Source of the DNA: Butyricicoccus pullicaecorum DSM 23266
GTDB lineage: Bacteria; Bacillota; Clostridia; Oscillospirales; Butyricicoccaceae
NCBI RefSeq assembly: GCF_900167005.1
Contig: NZ_FUXW01000018.1
Location: 1-43,295 of the forward strand
Direction of reading: 5' to 3'
DNA length: 43,295 nt
Numbering within the stretch: position 1 is the first letter of the stretch; every line of letters begins with the position of its first letter. The notes beneath the pieces were generated by a model. The model saw only the letters and a program-made list of their open reading frames with translations, ran no database searches and had not been told where the DNA came from. Made by a program: the position numbers and the translations under genes. Below are positions 17,301 through 28,760 of this stretch, one piece after another.

Positions 17301-17424
17301 ATTCCATAAAAATAGGAAAAATCCCGCCGGGGACTGCACAGAGGGTTTCAAAAGACGAGAAGGTAATCTCGCTTGCCGCAAACCGTGTGAAAGAGAACTG
17401 GTATTCGATAGCCTGTCATGGTAA

Positions 17425-20505
<3,081 letters not shown>

Positions 20506-20529
20506 GATAGAAAGGAATTTAAATCATCA

Positions 20530-21030
20530 ATGAATCAGGAAAGCATACTGCTGCAAAACGCACTGCGCTACGAAGCTGGACACAATCGGCGCACACAGCA
20601 CATTTTAAAGGTTTATGCCTTAACCCAGCTGATCGGGGAAGCGATGGGATTGGATGCACACGAACGCCGGATTGCGCAGGCAGCCGCCATTCTGCACGAT
20701 ATCGCAATCAAATATTGTAAGGAGCACTTTGACGGCGATGCCAGTCAGCAAAATCAGCGCCGTGTGGCACCCGAATTGGTGCACGAATTTTTGCAGCAGG
20801 CTGGGTATCCGATGGAGGACGAGCCCGAGATTGTGGCACTCGTCGAACAGCATCACGACTATGACCACCCGCACAGTCCCATGCTGCAAGCCTTGATTGA
20901 GGCCGATCTCATTGTCAATTGCTATGAGAGTGCACCGGATGAAGCGCAGCGGGCACGTATTCGCTCGTATTTTGTGAGCGATTTGGGCCGGGAACTGTTT
21001 GATTTGTACGTGCAGGGCTGCGCAAAATAA
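20530..21030 (+). CDS. HD-domain phosphohydrolase
   Basis: This 166-residue protein has the HD metal-binding pattern: an early histidine in HNRRTQHILKVYAL, the HD pair in ILHDIAIKYC, histidines in QQHHDYDHPH (LVEQHHDY) and a late aspartate in IEADLIVNC. HD hydrolases cleave phosphate esters of nucleotides and related compounds. The precise substrate cannot be told, and no nucleotide-recognition domain is attached. The nearest AAAGG lies about 15 bases from the ATG, so translation may partly depend on coupling with lacZ. A strong terminator follows. Confidence 0.82.
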   Translation: MNQESILLQNALRYEAGHNRRTQHILKVYALTQLIGEAMGLDAHERRIAQAAAILHDIAIKYCKEHFDGDASQQNQRRVAPELVHEFLQQAGYPMEDEPEIVALVEQHHDYDHPHSPMLQALIEADLIVNCYESAPDEAQRARIRSYFVSDLGRELFDLYVQGCAK

Positions 21031-21051
21031 TGGGTTCTGAACAGATAGCAA

Positions 21052-21083
21052 AAATCCCACCTGTTTTCAGGTGGGATTTTTTG
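21052..21083. terminator. Intrinsic terminator after HD gene
   Basis: AAATCCCACCTG pairs with CAGGTGGGATTTTTT around TTTT. The A-run upstream makes it a possible bidirectional terminator for the leftward NTF2-like gene ending at 21129. Confidence 0.88.
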
Positions 21084-21128
21084 CGCTTCCTTGGATGGTA
21101 TATAAATATAGTATGGTTGCTTTTTGTT

Positions 21129-22214
21129 TTATGCTTCGGTTGCAGGTTGGTCTCCTAAGCAGAGCTGGCGCATGACATCCAGACCGTCATAGATTTCCCA
21201 TGCCTCGACGATCTTGCCGTTTTCAAAGCGATATTGGGTGATGCCCAGAATCTCGACTGGCTTGCCGGTCGGTGCGCCGTACATACCGATACCCTCATGC
21301 AGGCCGCGCAGACGCCAGCGTGCCGATACATGCCATGAGCCGTCGGCACTGTCGTTGCAGGTCACACGGTCGACGATCATACGTGCATTGGGGAAAGAGG
21401 ACAGCAGGCTGATGACCGCGCCCTGAATTTCATCATGACCGATCTGATCTTGGTTGCAAATACTGTGTACCACCGCGTTATCGGCATAGAAATCGCAGAT
21501 TCGATTGATGAGCTTGCGATTGTATACCTCGTTGAGCAATTCAAGTACCTGTTCGCCGACCGAGCTATCCTTTGCACGATAAACTTCAGGGAGAAATTGA
21601 CCTTCCATACACTCATCCCGTCCATACACTTGCTTTTCAGGCTGACTGGCAGCCATTTTTGCAGCCAATTCCCACGGATTCAGACCCAGCTGCTGCACAA
21701 TCCACAGATTGTCGCGCACCAGCCATTCCTCGAAGATCTTGTTTTTGGTGCATGCACAGTCGGCAATGGTGCGGAAATAGACTTTTTTGCCGGTTGCCGG
21801 GCCGAAATTGCTATCGCCAAGGTTGGTGCCGGTGGACAGAATACGGTGGGAAGACAGAAAAACACCGGGGCTGTTTTCCGACCACACGACATCTTCTGCC
21901 ATCAAACGGCGATCGGGGAAAGCGTGCAGGGTCATGAGGGTGTTGGCGATAACGCCGGACACGCCGGTCGAGGTGCTGTCACCAGAGTGAACCAGACAGT
22001 TATTGGCATAGGTATCATAAATCACGCCGATGCCCTTTTCCTCCCAGATGCGATGGGTGATTTTGAGGATATAGTCGACGATGTCCAGATATTCCTCGTC
22101 AAAACCGGGCAGTTCCTGCTTCTTTTCGGTGTGTTTGAGGAATTCTGCATAATTCTTGTGATCGATTGCGTTGACCTGAGAGCTGTCACCGTAATATACA
22201 ACTGCATCTTTCAT
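21129..22214 (-). CDS. Tandem NTF2/SnoaL-like domain protein
   Basis: This 361-residue protein consists of two NTF2/SnoaL-like alpha+beta cone domains (~residues 40-185 and ~215-350). Each has the same landmarks: an alpha-helical entry, IYDTYANN / ICDFYADN, then HAFPDRRL / SSFPNARM and a late strand with a conserved Glu-Trp (EEWLV / EAWEIYDG). SnoaL-type proteins include cyclases, dehydratases and isomerases acting on ring-forming or steroid-like substrates; others only bind ligands. An ACGGAGG site lies 8 bases from the ATG. It is divergent from the eutH operon, and both domains resemble the products of 25263 and 25841. The substrate is unknown. Confidence 0.75.
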   Translation of the reverse strand: MKDAVVYYGDSSQVNAIDHKNYAEFLKHTEKKQELPGFDEEYLDIVDYILKITHRIWEEKGIGVIYDTYANNCLVHSGDSTSTGVSGVIANTLMTLHAFPDRRLMAEDVVWSENSPGVFLSSHRILSTGTNLGDSNFGPATGKKVYFRTIADCACTKNKIFEEWLVRDNLWIVQQLGLNPWELAAKMAASQPEKQVYGRDECMEGQFLPEVYRAKDSSVGEQVLELLNEVYNRKLINRICDFYADNAVVHSICNQDQIGHDEIQGAVISLLSSFPNARMIVDRVTCNDSADGSWHVSARWRLRGLHEGIGMYGAPTGKPVEILGITQYRFENGKIVEAWEIYDGLDVMRQLCLGDQPATEA

Positions 22215-22333
22215 TGTGATACCTCCGTTGGGAATACATGATATTTTACTGGCGGGAATGTGCCAGAATTCGGATCAAAACAACCGAAAGACTCGGGCAG
22301 ACAAGGGAATTGGACGAAGGCTGTACGGCCATA

Positions 22334-22353
22334 TTGTTGCGTGGCTGCAACAA
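22334..22353. promoter_or_regulatory. Candidate operator palindrome upstream of NTF2-like gene
   Basis: TTGTTGCGTGGCTGCAACAA has 7-base arms with a 6-base spacer, 120 bases before the tandem NTF2-like gene. A TTGTTGC half-site also occurs between the -35 and -10 of the eutH promoter at 23885-23914. Its size suits a LacI-family dimer, for which the gene at 22743 is the obvious candidate. Confidence 0.45.
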
Positions 22354-22604
22354 GTGTGCGCAAAAATGCATACACTGATATTGTGAATGACAATTTTTGC
22401 ATTGCACTTTAAAGCCGAATTTTATCTGATTTGAGTCGATAACCGGATGAAATCAGAGCGGAATGGGAAGACATTTTTGCGTTCTTATCATCGAGATGGA
22501 GAGAACAAGACGTGCGTGACACGAGCCAAGCACCTGATATTTTAAATATGCAGCAAAAATTATGCCAAGTGCGGAAATACCCCGAAAACTGGAAAGGCAA
22601 ATAA

Positions 22605-22648
22605 AAAAAACAGTCCCCAGATCGTTATGATCGGCATGGGACTGGTTT
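22605..22648 (-). terminator. Terminator of lacI-type gene
   Basis: CAGTCCCCA and TGGGACTG pair across a loop with inner GATC/GATC symmetry. On the minus strand the hairpin is followed by eight T's. It lies about 95 bases past the regulator's stop codon. Confidence 0.75.
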
Positions 22649-22742
22649 CTTTGTTTCAGTTTTTGATGTGAAAAAGTTCTGAACTGGTTGTAATACATAG
22701 GAAATCACGCGGAAACAAATAGGGGGTTGCGAAGGATGTATT

Positions 22743-23768
22743 TTATGCCTGCGGAAGCTCGTATTTGGGTGCAACACTTCCGCGCTTGATCAGCTCCATG
22801 TCAAAGACACGTTCGACGTGGGTGGAAGGCGAGCTGAGAATGCGCTCCAACAGGTCTACCGTGCATGGGATCATGCGTTCAAACGGGTAACTGATGGTCG
22901 TGAGATCATAGGCATCGAAGGAGCTGGCCGGGATGTTATCGAAACCAATGACCGAGATATCCTGCGGGATGGATTTGTGGAATTTCTTCCGAATCACATC
23001 CATAACACCCAGTGCAATGATATCAGAAGTGCAAAAAATGGCATCCGGCCAGGGCTGTTCGCTCAATGTAGCGAGAGCGGTTTCGTGTCCGGCGGTATAG
23101 CTGAAATCACATTCCTGCGTCCAGAGAATGCTTCCGCCGCGCTTGTTCACTTGCGCCGTGAAGCCATCAACACGCTCGATTTCCTTGGCGATGGTTGCGC
23201 TGCCGTTGAAAATACCGAAGGTTTTATGGCCTTGCGCCATCAAATAGTCGGCAGCCTGCGCGGTTGCAGCCGTGACATCGCAATAGACCGCGCTGAAATT
23301 GGAGTCGGGAATGTATCGGTTGAAGATGATAATGGGGATGTTGGTGCTGAAGAAGGGATTGATGATCTCGGAGCTGGTTGCGCTGGACGCGATGATGATT
23401 GCGTCTGTGCGGTATCGATGTACCTGCGTCAAAATGTTTTCCACACCGACGACAGGGTCAATTTCAAAAATCAGCACCTGTTTGCCGCGTTCTTGCAGCA
23501 GCGGCAGGAACTTTTTGACAATGTCGATGTAGAAATCACTTACACTTTTTCCGATAACGAAAGCGATAATGCCAGATCTTTGCGTAAACAATCCGCGCGC
23601 AAGCGCATTGCTTCCGTGATAACCCAGTTGATTTGCCGTTTGCAGCACAATTCTTCGTGTTTCCTCACGGATGCGGCCGTTCCAGCTCGGATCGAACACT
23701 CTGGATACGGTGGAGGGGGAAACACCGGCCTGCTGCGCGACATCAATGATGGTTGGGTTTTTCTTCAT
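22743..23768 (-). CDS. LacI/GalR-family transcriptional regulator
   Basis: This 341-residue regulator has a LacI-type helix-turn-helix at residues 6-30 (TIIDVAQQAGVSPSTVSRVF). The hinge follows, then a periplasmic-binding-protein-like effector domain with GIIAFVIGKSVSDFYIDIV, DAIFCTSDIIALGVMDVI and ISVIGFDNIPASSF. It would bind DNA as a dimer and release or bind on ligand. It is divergent from the eutH operon, so the 354-base gap is its likely target. A GAGGTG ribosome site lies close to the ATG, and a terminator follows the gene. The effector is presumably the island's substrate (inference). Confidence 0.93.
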   Translation of the reverse strand: MKKNPTIIDVAQQAGVSPSTVSRVFDPSWNGRIREETRRIVLQTANQLGYHGSNALARGLFTQRSGIIAFVIGKSVSDFYIDIVKKFLPLLQERGKQVLIFEIDPVVGVENILTQVHRYRTDAIIIASSATSSEIINPFFSTNIPIIIFNRYIPDSNFSAVYCDVTAATAQAADYLMAQGHKTFGIFNGSATIAKEIERVDGFTAQVNKRGGSILWTQECDFSYTAGHETALATLSEQPWPDAIFCTSDIIALGVMDVIRKKFHKSIPQDISVIGFDNIPASSFDAYDLTTISYPFERMIPCTVDLLERILSSPSTHVERVFDMELIKRGSVAPKYELPQA

Positions 23769-23884
23769 AATTCACCTCGTCACACTGATGACAATATTTG
23801 AACTTTTATATTACTCCTTTCATTACACAGATTCAAGCCTAAAATACAACAAAAAAATATGCATATTTTTGAAATATACATTGG

Positions 23885-23914
23885 TTGACAATCGCGTTGT
23901 TGCCATATTATACT
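23885..23914 (+). promoter_or_regulatory. Sigma-A promoter of eutH operon
   Basis: A perfect TTGACA (23885-23890), an 18-base spacer and TATACT (23909-23914). The spacer contains TTGTTGC, matching one arm of the palindrome at 22334. Transcription from here gives a leader of about 200 bases before the GTG start. Confidence 0.7.
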
Positions 23915-23986
23915 GTGAGCAGACAAAATCTTGCAACTTATGAAAATATTGTCATTTGCATTAAGAGCGAGAATATGTGAAAATAA

Positions 23987-24058
23987 GGCTATATAGCCAG
24001 ATATATGTGAGCAATTTTGAATATATCTGGGAGCAATATTTTTAACATGAAAATGTTA
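23987..24058 (+). promoter_or_regulatory. Structured 5' leader of eutH mRNA
   Basis: Three symmetrical elements follow each other: the 12-base palindrome GGCTATATAGCC (23987-23998); a perfect 10-base stem CCAGATATAT/ATATATCTGG with a 14-base loop (23997-24030); and TAACAT-GAAA-ATGTTA (24043-24058) with a GAAA tetraloop. The first two share bases, so they cannot both form. GAGCAAT occurs in the second loop and again right after it, followed by ATTTTT. This could be an operator cluster or an attenuator. It lacks the paired hexaloop hairpins expected of ANTAR targets in eut leaders. Confidence 0.5.
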
Positions 24059-24122
24059 CCATTCACAAAATTTCGTTTGGTGATTTTGCATATATGAATA
24101 TATATACAGGTGGTGAGTAGAG

Positions 24123-25220
24123 GTGTCATTGGATCAGATCATTCTCTGGTTTGTCGCGATCGGCTTTGTGCTGGGCGGTATCGATAAGATTTTGGGTGGT
24201 CGATTTGGACTTGCACCCAAGTTTGAAGAAGGTTTTCATGCGATGGGCACGCTGGCCCTGGGCATGGTGGGTATTATCTGCCTGACGCCGCTGATTACAG
24301 ACACCCTTGGTGCAGCAATCACGCCGCTGTTTACCGCGATCGGCGTAGATCCCGGCATGTTTGGCTCGATTTTGGCGAACGACATGGGTGGATACCCGCT
24401 GGCGATGGAGCTTGCGATTGATGAACGAGCCGGGCTTCTGGGCGGCGCGATTGTCGCTTCCATGTTCGGCGTCATTCTGGTGTTCCACATTCCGGTTGGC
24501 TTGGGACTGATTCCCAAGGAAAAGCATCCGTGGTTCGCACAGGGCCTGCTCATTGGCTTTATTGTCACCCCGATTGGCAGTATTCTGGGCGGTCTGGTAG
24601 CCAGATTCCCGCTGACGTTCATTCTGCGTAATATGGTGCCCATCATTTTGATTTCGGTTCTGCTGGCCATCGGCCTGCGCCTGGCGCCGAATGCCATGGT
24701 CAAAGGGTCGCTCTGGTTTGGACGTGCCGTCACAGCGCTTATCTACTTTGGACTGATATGCGCGGGGTTTGAAACCATCACCGGCGTCACAATTTTGCCC
24801 GGTATGACGCCGATTTCCGAAGCAATGCAGACGGTTGGACACATTGGTGTCATCCTTGCGGGTACATTCCCGGTGCTGTTCATTCTCCTGCGTGTGCTCG
24901 ACCGGCCGCTGAAGGCTGTGGGACGGCACTTGGGACTGGACTCCAACGCGACTGCGGGACTCATTTTTGCATTGGCAAACTCGGTTCCGGTGTTCACCAT
25001 GATTAAGGACATGGATCGAAAGGCGACCATCATTAACACCGTGTGGGCGATTACGGTAGGCGCTGCGCTGGGCGATCATCTGGGATACACCGCAGGCGTG
25101 CGGCCGGATATGATCGTGCCCATGATCGTCGCTAAAGTTTCGGCAGGTATCTGCGGCGTTGCCATTGTCATGGCACAGGAATGGCTGCGTGGGAAAAAAC
25201 AAGTAAAAATCAGCGGCTGA
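24123..25220 (+). CDS. eutH: EutH-family transporter (orphan)
   Basis: This 365-residue membrane protein has about ten hydrophobic helices and matches EutH: GIDKILGGRFGLAPKFEEGFHAMG at the start, ANDMGGYPLAMELA near residue 82, and ALGDHLGYTAGVRPDMI near the end. EutH lets ethanolamine cross the membrane at low concentration. The start is a GTG, set by AGGTGG 9 bases upstream. The window contains no EutBC lyase, other eut enzymes or microcompartment shell genes. Here it heads an operon with two NTF2/SnoaL-like genes and a symporter, so it may carry a different amino alcohol or related compound (inference). Confidence 0.9.
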   Translation: MSLDQIILWFVAIGFVLGGIDKILGGRFGLAPKFEEGFHAMGTLALGMVGIICLTPLITDTLGAAITPLFTAIGVDPGMFGSILANDMGGYPLAMELAIDERAGLLGGAIVASMFGVILVFHIPVGLGLIPKEKHPWFAQGLLIGFIVTPIGSILGGLVARFPLTFILRNMVPIILISVLLAIGLRLAPNAMVKGSLWFGRAVTALIYFGLICAGFETITGVTILPGMTPISEAMQTVGHIGVILAGTFPVLFILLRVLDRPLKAVGRHLGLDSNATAGLIFALANSVPVFTMIKDMDRKATIINTVWAITVGAALGDHLGYTAGVRPDMIVPMIVAKVSAGICGVAIVMAQEWLRGKKQVKISG

Positions 25221-25262
25221 GACCGTTGACATAGAACAACGACTCTGGGAGGTAATGAAGTA

Positions 25263-25790
25263 ATGGAAACCATGTACAAGGCGGATCGGCTTTACAACGA
25301 AATGATGGAAGTCGATCGAAAGATCAAGGCTCTGGAAGTGAAGGATGAGCAATCCATCACGGAGTATTTCCGACTGTATAAAGAGCTGATTTACAACCAT
25401 AAGTGGATTGGTAGCGTATACGACATCTATGCGGACGATGCAAAGTTGTATCGCGAAAACGGTGATCTGTACGATGGCGCACATGCAATCATGCAGGAAG
25501 CGCTCAAGTTCACCGCAGCATTCCCCGATCTGAAGATTCACATGCGTGATTGCTTTGCAGTCAAGAAGGGTGACGAGTACAAGGTATGGCAGTACTACAC
25601 CATGGAGGGCAGCAACCGCAATCAGAGCATTTACGGCCCGGCAACCATGCGCGAGCTCAATCCCAACGAGTGCATCACCATGAGCATGGCAACCGTCCGC
25701 AACATCAACGGAAAGTGGCGTATTGTGCGTGAGTTTACCATGTACAGCATGGAGTGCATCAAGGCCGCCTGCAAGCCTGCGGAGCAGTAA
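25263..25790 (+). CDS. NTF2/SnoaL-like protein 1 of the EutH island
   Basis: This 175-residue protein is a single NTF2/SnoaL-like domain with an extra N-terminal helix (residues 1-35, acidic/basic coil MMEVDRKIKALEVKDEQ). It has WIGSVYDIYADDAKLY near residue 52, AAFPDLKIHMRDCFAV in the middle and a late strand NGKWRIVREF. Landmarks match both domains of the 21129 protein. NTF2-like folds form a deep pocket and usually dimerise; the family includes small-molecule isomerases, dehydratases and cyclases. GGGAGG lies 10 bases before the ATG, 42 bases after eutH. The substrate is unknown. Confidence 0.75.
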   Translation: METMYKADRLYNEMMEVDRKIKALEVKDEQSITEYFRLYKELIYNHKWIGSVYDIYADDAKLYRENGDLYDGAHAIMQEALKFTAAFPDLKIHMRDCFAVKKGDEYKVWQYYTMEGSNRNQSIYGPATMRELNPNECITMSMATVRNINGKWRIVREFTMYSMECIKAACKPAEQ

Positions 25791-25840
25791 GGCGATCCTT
25801 CTATCAAAAAACAGATTTGAGAAAGGCTGGTTAGAGTCCA

Positions 25841-26386
25841 ATGTTGGCCAATATCACAGAAAATAAAAAGATCACCGAAATGACGGTGGATGAAATCATG
25901 GCGGAGCGTGCGCTCTATGAAGAGGTCATCCGCAACTGTACGTACAAGGAACCCCAGGAGATTGCAGATTTGTTCGAGGCATACACCATGCTGATCTGGA
26001 AGCACAAGCAGGTGGGCCGCGTGTATGATTTCTACTTTGACGGCCTGAAGGAAGAGCGCGACGGCGGCGCGAACCTGGAAGGTTCGGATCATGTCGTTTG
26101 GGATACGCTGCGCACGCTCGCACAGTTCCCCGATCTGAATGTAGAGTTTGTAGATATTCACTGTGTCCGCGATGGCGACAACTACCGCTTCGGTCAGGTC
26201 GTTTACAATACTGCCTGCGGTAAGGGCGGCGTTGGCCCGAATGGTCCCGGCAAGGATCTGAGCTTCGAACCCTACGAAGACTTGGAGATGTGCGAATGCT
26301 GGATCCAGTTTATTGATGGCAAGTGGCGCGTCGGTAAGGAGGCGAGCATCCGCAGCAATGATGCATACCGTCGTCTTCTGGAGTAA
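25841..26386 (+). CDS. NTF2/SnoaL-like protein 2 of the EutH island
   Basis: This 181-residue protein is a second NTF2/SnoaL-like domain, related to the preceding gene: VGRVYDFYFDGLKEE, AQFPDLNVEFVDIHCV and DGKWRVGKEASIR occupy the same places. A glycine-rich loop (CGKGGVGPNGPGKD) is its own. It has an acidic N-terminal helix (MTVDEIMAERALYEEVI). Two different partners in one operon could form a heterodimer (inference). The nearest purine-rich site (AAAGG) is about 15 bases from the ATG, so expression may be coupled to the upstream gene. Confidence 0.75.
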   Translation: MLANITENKKITEMTVDEIMAERALYEEVIRNCTYKEPQEIADLFEAYTMLIWKHKQVGRVYDFYFDGLKEERDGGANLEGSDHVVWDTLRTLAQFPDLNVEFVDIHCVRDGDNYRFGQVVYNTACGKGGVGPNGPGKDLSFEPYEDLEMCECWIQFIDGKWRVGKEASIRSNDAYRRLLE

Positions 26387-26437
26387 TTAACAGCGAGAAA
26401 AAAGAGAAAAAGAGATTGAGAAAGGAGATTTATCCTT

Positions 26438-26650
26438 ATGGTACGTAAGATCGTTATTGTACTGCTCGGCATCGTTTACCTGTTCGGATGCGGCGTAATT
26501 CCGCAGCTGATGAATGTCTGGAATGTAGAAGGGTTTATAGGTCCTTTCCCCTGCTTCTTTGTTGGCCTGTATGCAATCTCTGGCCTTCTGGTTTTGTTGA
26601 CCTTGTTCCTGTTCTTGTATGAACGGAATGATAAGACATTCGAAGACTGA
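26438..26650 (+). CDS. Small two-helix membrane protein (DUF3311-like symporter partner)
   Basis: This 70-residue protein has two membrane helices (residues ~4-24 and ~38-62) separated by NVEGFIGPFPCFF and a charged tail ERNDKTFED. Size, layout and position directly before a sodium:solute symporter gene (27-base gap) match the DUF3311 type of small symporter-associated subunits. AAAGGAG lies upstream. A role in stabilising or regulating the symporter is inference from that association. Confidence 0.7.
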   Translation: MVRKIVIVLLGIVYLFGCGVIPQLMNVWNVEGFIGPFPCFFVGLYAISGLLVLLTLFLFLYERNDKTFED

Positions 26651-26677
26651 TTCTAGAGAAAGAGAGGAAAGAACCCA

Positions 26678-28324
26678 ATGGATGTTGAACTGATTAAAAG
26701 CCCAATTCCGATCATCATGATGGTGATTTACATTGCCATTGTCATTTGGATGGCATGGTATCAGGGATTTTCTAAGAAGGCACTGGAGCGCAAAAAGAAC
26801 CAGACCTTTGAGGATTATCTCACCGGCGGTAAATCCAGAAATGCAATCATTGTATTCCTGATTACCTGTGTCACATTCTATTCCGGTACTACCTTTACCG
26901 GCCGTGTCGGCTTCTTCTACAACTTCGGTGTAGCTGGTTTGAACTCGGTTATCACTTGTGCGGCTACAGGCCTGGTTATGTACTTCCTTAGTGAGAAAGT
27001 ATGGCCGATTGCAAAGAAGTATCGTCTTTCGACGCTGCCCGATATCATGGAACTGCGCTATCAGAGCCGTTATGTCAAGATGCTGGTTTCCCTGATTATC
27101 GTTTGCTTTAACATCATCTGGCTCATTACCGAGATCCGCACGCTGGGTCTGGCGATGAATCTGGCTTCCGGCGGCACCCTCCCGATCGTGGTTGGTTCTG
27201 CAATCGCATTCACCATCATCATTATCTATGTCGCAACTGGCGGCGTAAATTCGGTATCCATGGTCGATAGCTTCTCTGCATGTGTCATGCTGGGCGGCTC
27301 ACTGATGGTACTGGCCTACATCATCAGCCATTTCTTTGGCGGCAGCCTGGGCGATATGTTCCACTCTGCACAGGAAGCAGCTTCGACGCTGTATGCCGGC
27401 GAGACCCAGGCCTCCATCTTCACCCTTGCTAACAGCGGCGATTACAACCGTCCGTACTGGGTTTCTAATGTTGTTCTCGGTACCCTGGTTATGCTGGTAT
27501 ATCCCTCGAACTTCATGAGCATCTGCCTGGCTAAGAACGTACGCGAAGTCAAGAAGTCCTCTCTGGCGACTGCGGCTTCCGGCATCTGGCTGAGCATTTA
27601 CGGTATCTTTGGTGCGTGCGTTCTGGGCGCTGTTGCCAAGGGCTACACCATCCAGAACCCCGAAGCAGGTCTGCTGGAACTGTGCTCGCTGGGCGGCAAT
27701 CCCATCATGCTGGGTCTGGTCTGCACCTTCATTCTGGCTGCTGCACTGGGCACTCTGGACTCGACGCTGATTTCTCTGTCCGGTCTGGTATCCAACGACC
27801 TCATCACCAATGTAATGCATATCAGAAAGGGCACGCCTCCGGTCGGTGCCGACGGTATCCAGAGTGCAGAAGCAATCCAGCAGCGCGTACAGAGGGATGC
27901 AAAGAAGGAAGTATTCCGTACCCGTGTTATCGTTGTCATCCTGGGCGTGATCGGTTTCTGCTTCAGCCTGACCGATCTGCCGCTGCTGACCCTGCTGACC
28001 GATATGGCAACCAACGGTATGGTACTGGTTACCCCGACGATCGCAGCGGGTCTGTTCTGGAAGAAGGCAACTCCGCATGGCGCAATTGCGAGCATGGTTG
28101 TAGCGGAAGCTGTTTACCTCGGAATGTATTTCTCTGGTATCCGCTATGTATGGGGCGGTTTCTTCCTTGGCTTCCCGGCAATTTTCTGCGGTATCATTAC
28201 GATCATCGTGGTTTCTCTGGCAACCGAGAAGAAGTTCTACGAGAAGCACAGCGCACAGACCGATATCTTCAAGGATTTCTTCATTCGTGGTCGCGTTTCT
28301 GCTTGGATTCGCGAGAACATGTAA
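26678..28324 (+). CDS. Sodium:solute symporter (SSS family)
   Basis: This 548-residue membrane protein has about 13 helices and SSS-family landmarks: FEDYLTGGKSRNAIIVFLITCVTFYSGTTFTGRVGFFY around residues 46-83, WLITEIRTLG, IYVATGGVNSVSMVDSFSACVM and LAAALGTLDSTLISLSGLVSNDL near residue 360. SSS proteins couple Na+ to uptake of sugars, amino acids, pantothenate, carboxylates or amines. The specificity cannot be read off. It is the last gene of the eutH operon, giving the island two kinds of transporter. It has a GAGAGGAAAG ribosome site. Confidence 0.9.
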   Translation: MDVELIKSPIPIIMMVIYIAIVIWMAWYQGFSKKALERKKNQTFEDYLTGGKSRNAIIVFLITCVTFYSGTTFTGRVGFFYNFGVAGLNSVITCAATGLVMYFLSEKVWPIAKKYRLSTLPDIMELRYQSRYVKMLVSLIIVCFNIIWLITEIRTLGLAMNLASGGTLPIVVGSAIAFTIIIIYVATGGVNSVSMVDSFSACVMLGGSLMVLAYIISHFFGGSLGDMFHSAQEAASTLYAGETQASIFTLANSGDYNRPYWVSNVVLGTLVMLVYPSNFMSICLAKNVREVKKSSLATAASGIWLSIYGIFGACVLGAVAKGYTIQNPEAGLLELCSLGGNPIMLGLVCTFILAAALGTLDSTLISLSGLVSNDLITNVMHIRKGTPPVGADGIQSAEAIQQRVQRDAKKEVFRTRVIVVILGVIGFCFSLTDLPLLTLLTDMATNGMVLVTPTIAAGLFWKKATPHGAIASMVVAEAVYLGMYFSGIRYVWGGFFLGFPAIFCGIITIIVVSLATEKKFYEKHSAQTDIFKDFFIRGRVSAWIRENM

Positions 28325-28446
28325 AAATTTGATTCCAATGCTGCATGCGCCGTGTGCACGCGGCGCATGTATAGACGCAATCAGGCTGATGTGAAATATC
28401 ATCGGTTTGCATTGGATACATAAATAACTCCCCCTCAGTTTTGTGA

Positions 28447-28487
28447 GACCTCTCCGGACATGTACGTTGCATGCCTGGAGAGGTCTT
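28447..28487. terminator. Hairpin after the EutH-island operon
   Basis: AGACCTCTCC pairs with GGAGAGGTCT, with further GCATG/CATGC pairing inside the loop, followed by a loose T-rich stretch (TCGTCTTGTTTG). A second GC-rich inverted repeat (ATGCGCCG/CGGCGCAT, ~28343-28366) lies between it and the symporter stop. Confidence 0.55.
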
Positions 28488-28760
28488 CGTCTTGTTTGCG
28501 GGATTGAGGTGACCCGGATGCATGCATGATTATGTGGGGGGATGGTAAATATTATTTGTTGGAATTTAACCGTGTGATCTTAAAATGTACAGGGACTGTA
28601 TCGAAATCGTGTGATTTTCAATTATAAGAAATTATAACATCCACGCAGATGTACTGTTCTTTGAAGCTGTTTTGCTTGGAGAAAATGAGGAAGTTTACTG
28701 TGCAGTAGAACATAAAAACTGCCTTGGACTGGAATGACCGCATACAAAAAGAGAACGATC
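28488..28760. other. AT-rich intergenic stretch
   Basis: I see no gene, promoter or repeat I can support. Base composition is clearly more AT-rich than the flanking operon, and this continues to about 29550. Confidence 0.5.

Larger units (their letters stand above)
22215..22742. other. 528-base intergenic region of the NTF2/EutH island
   Basis: No credible gene is seen. The NTF2-gene side holds an inverted repeat (22334-22353) that could be an operator, and the lacI side holds a terminator (22605-22648). The short leftward open frames here lack ribosome sites. The stretch is more AT-rich than the flanking genes. Confidence 0.6.

Noticed and set aside
23997-24058. ANTAR-type (EutV) antiterminator target before eutH
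   Set aside because: The leader lacks the two adjacent small hairpins with hexaloops carrying conserved A1 and G4, and no EutV/EutW genes are in the window.
24126-25841. 571-codon minus-strand open frame over eutH and the first NTF2-like gene
   Set aside because: It lies antisense to genes with clear family motifs and has shadow-like composition.
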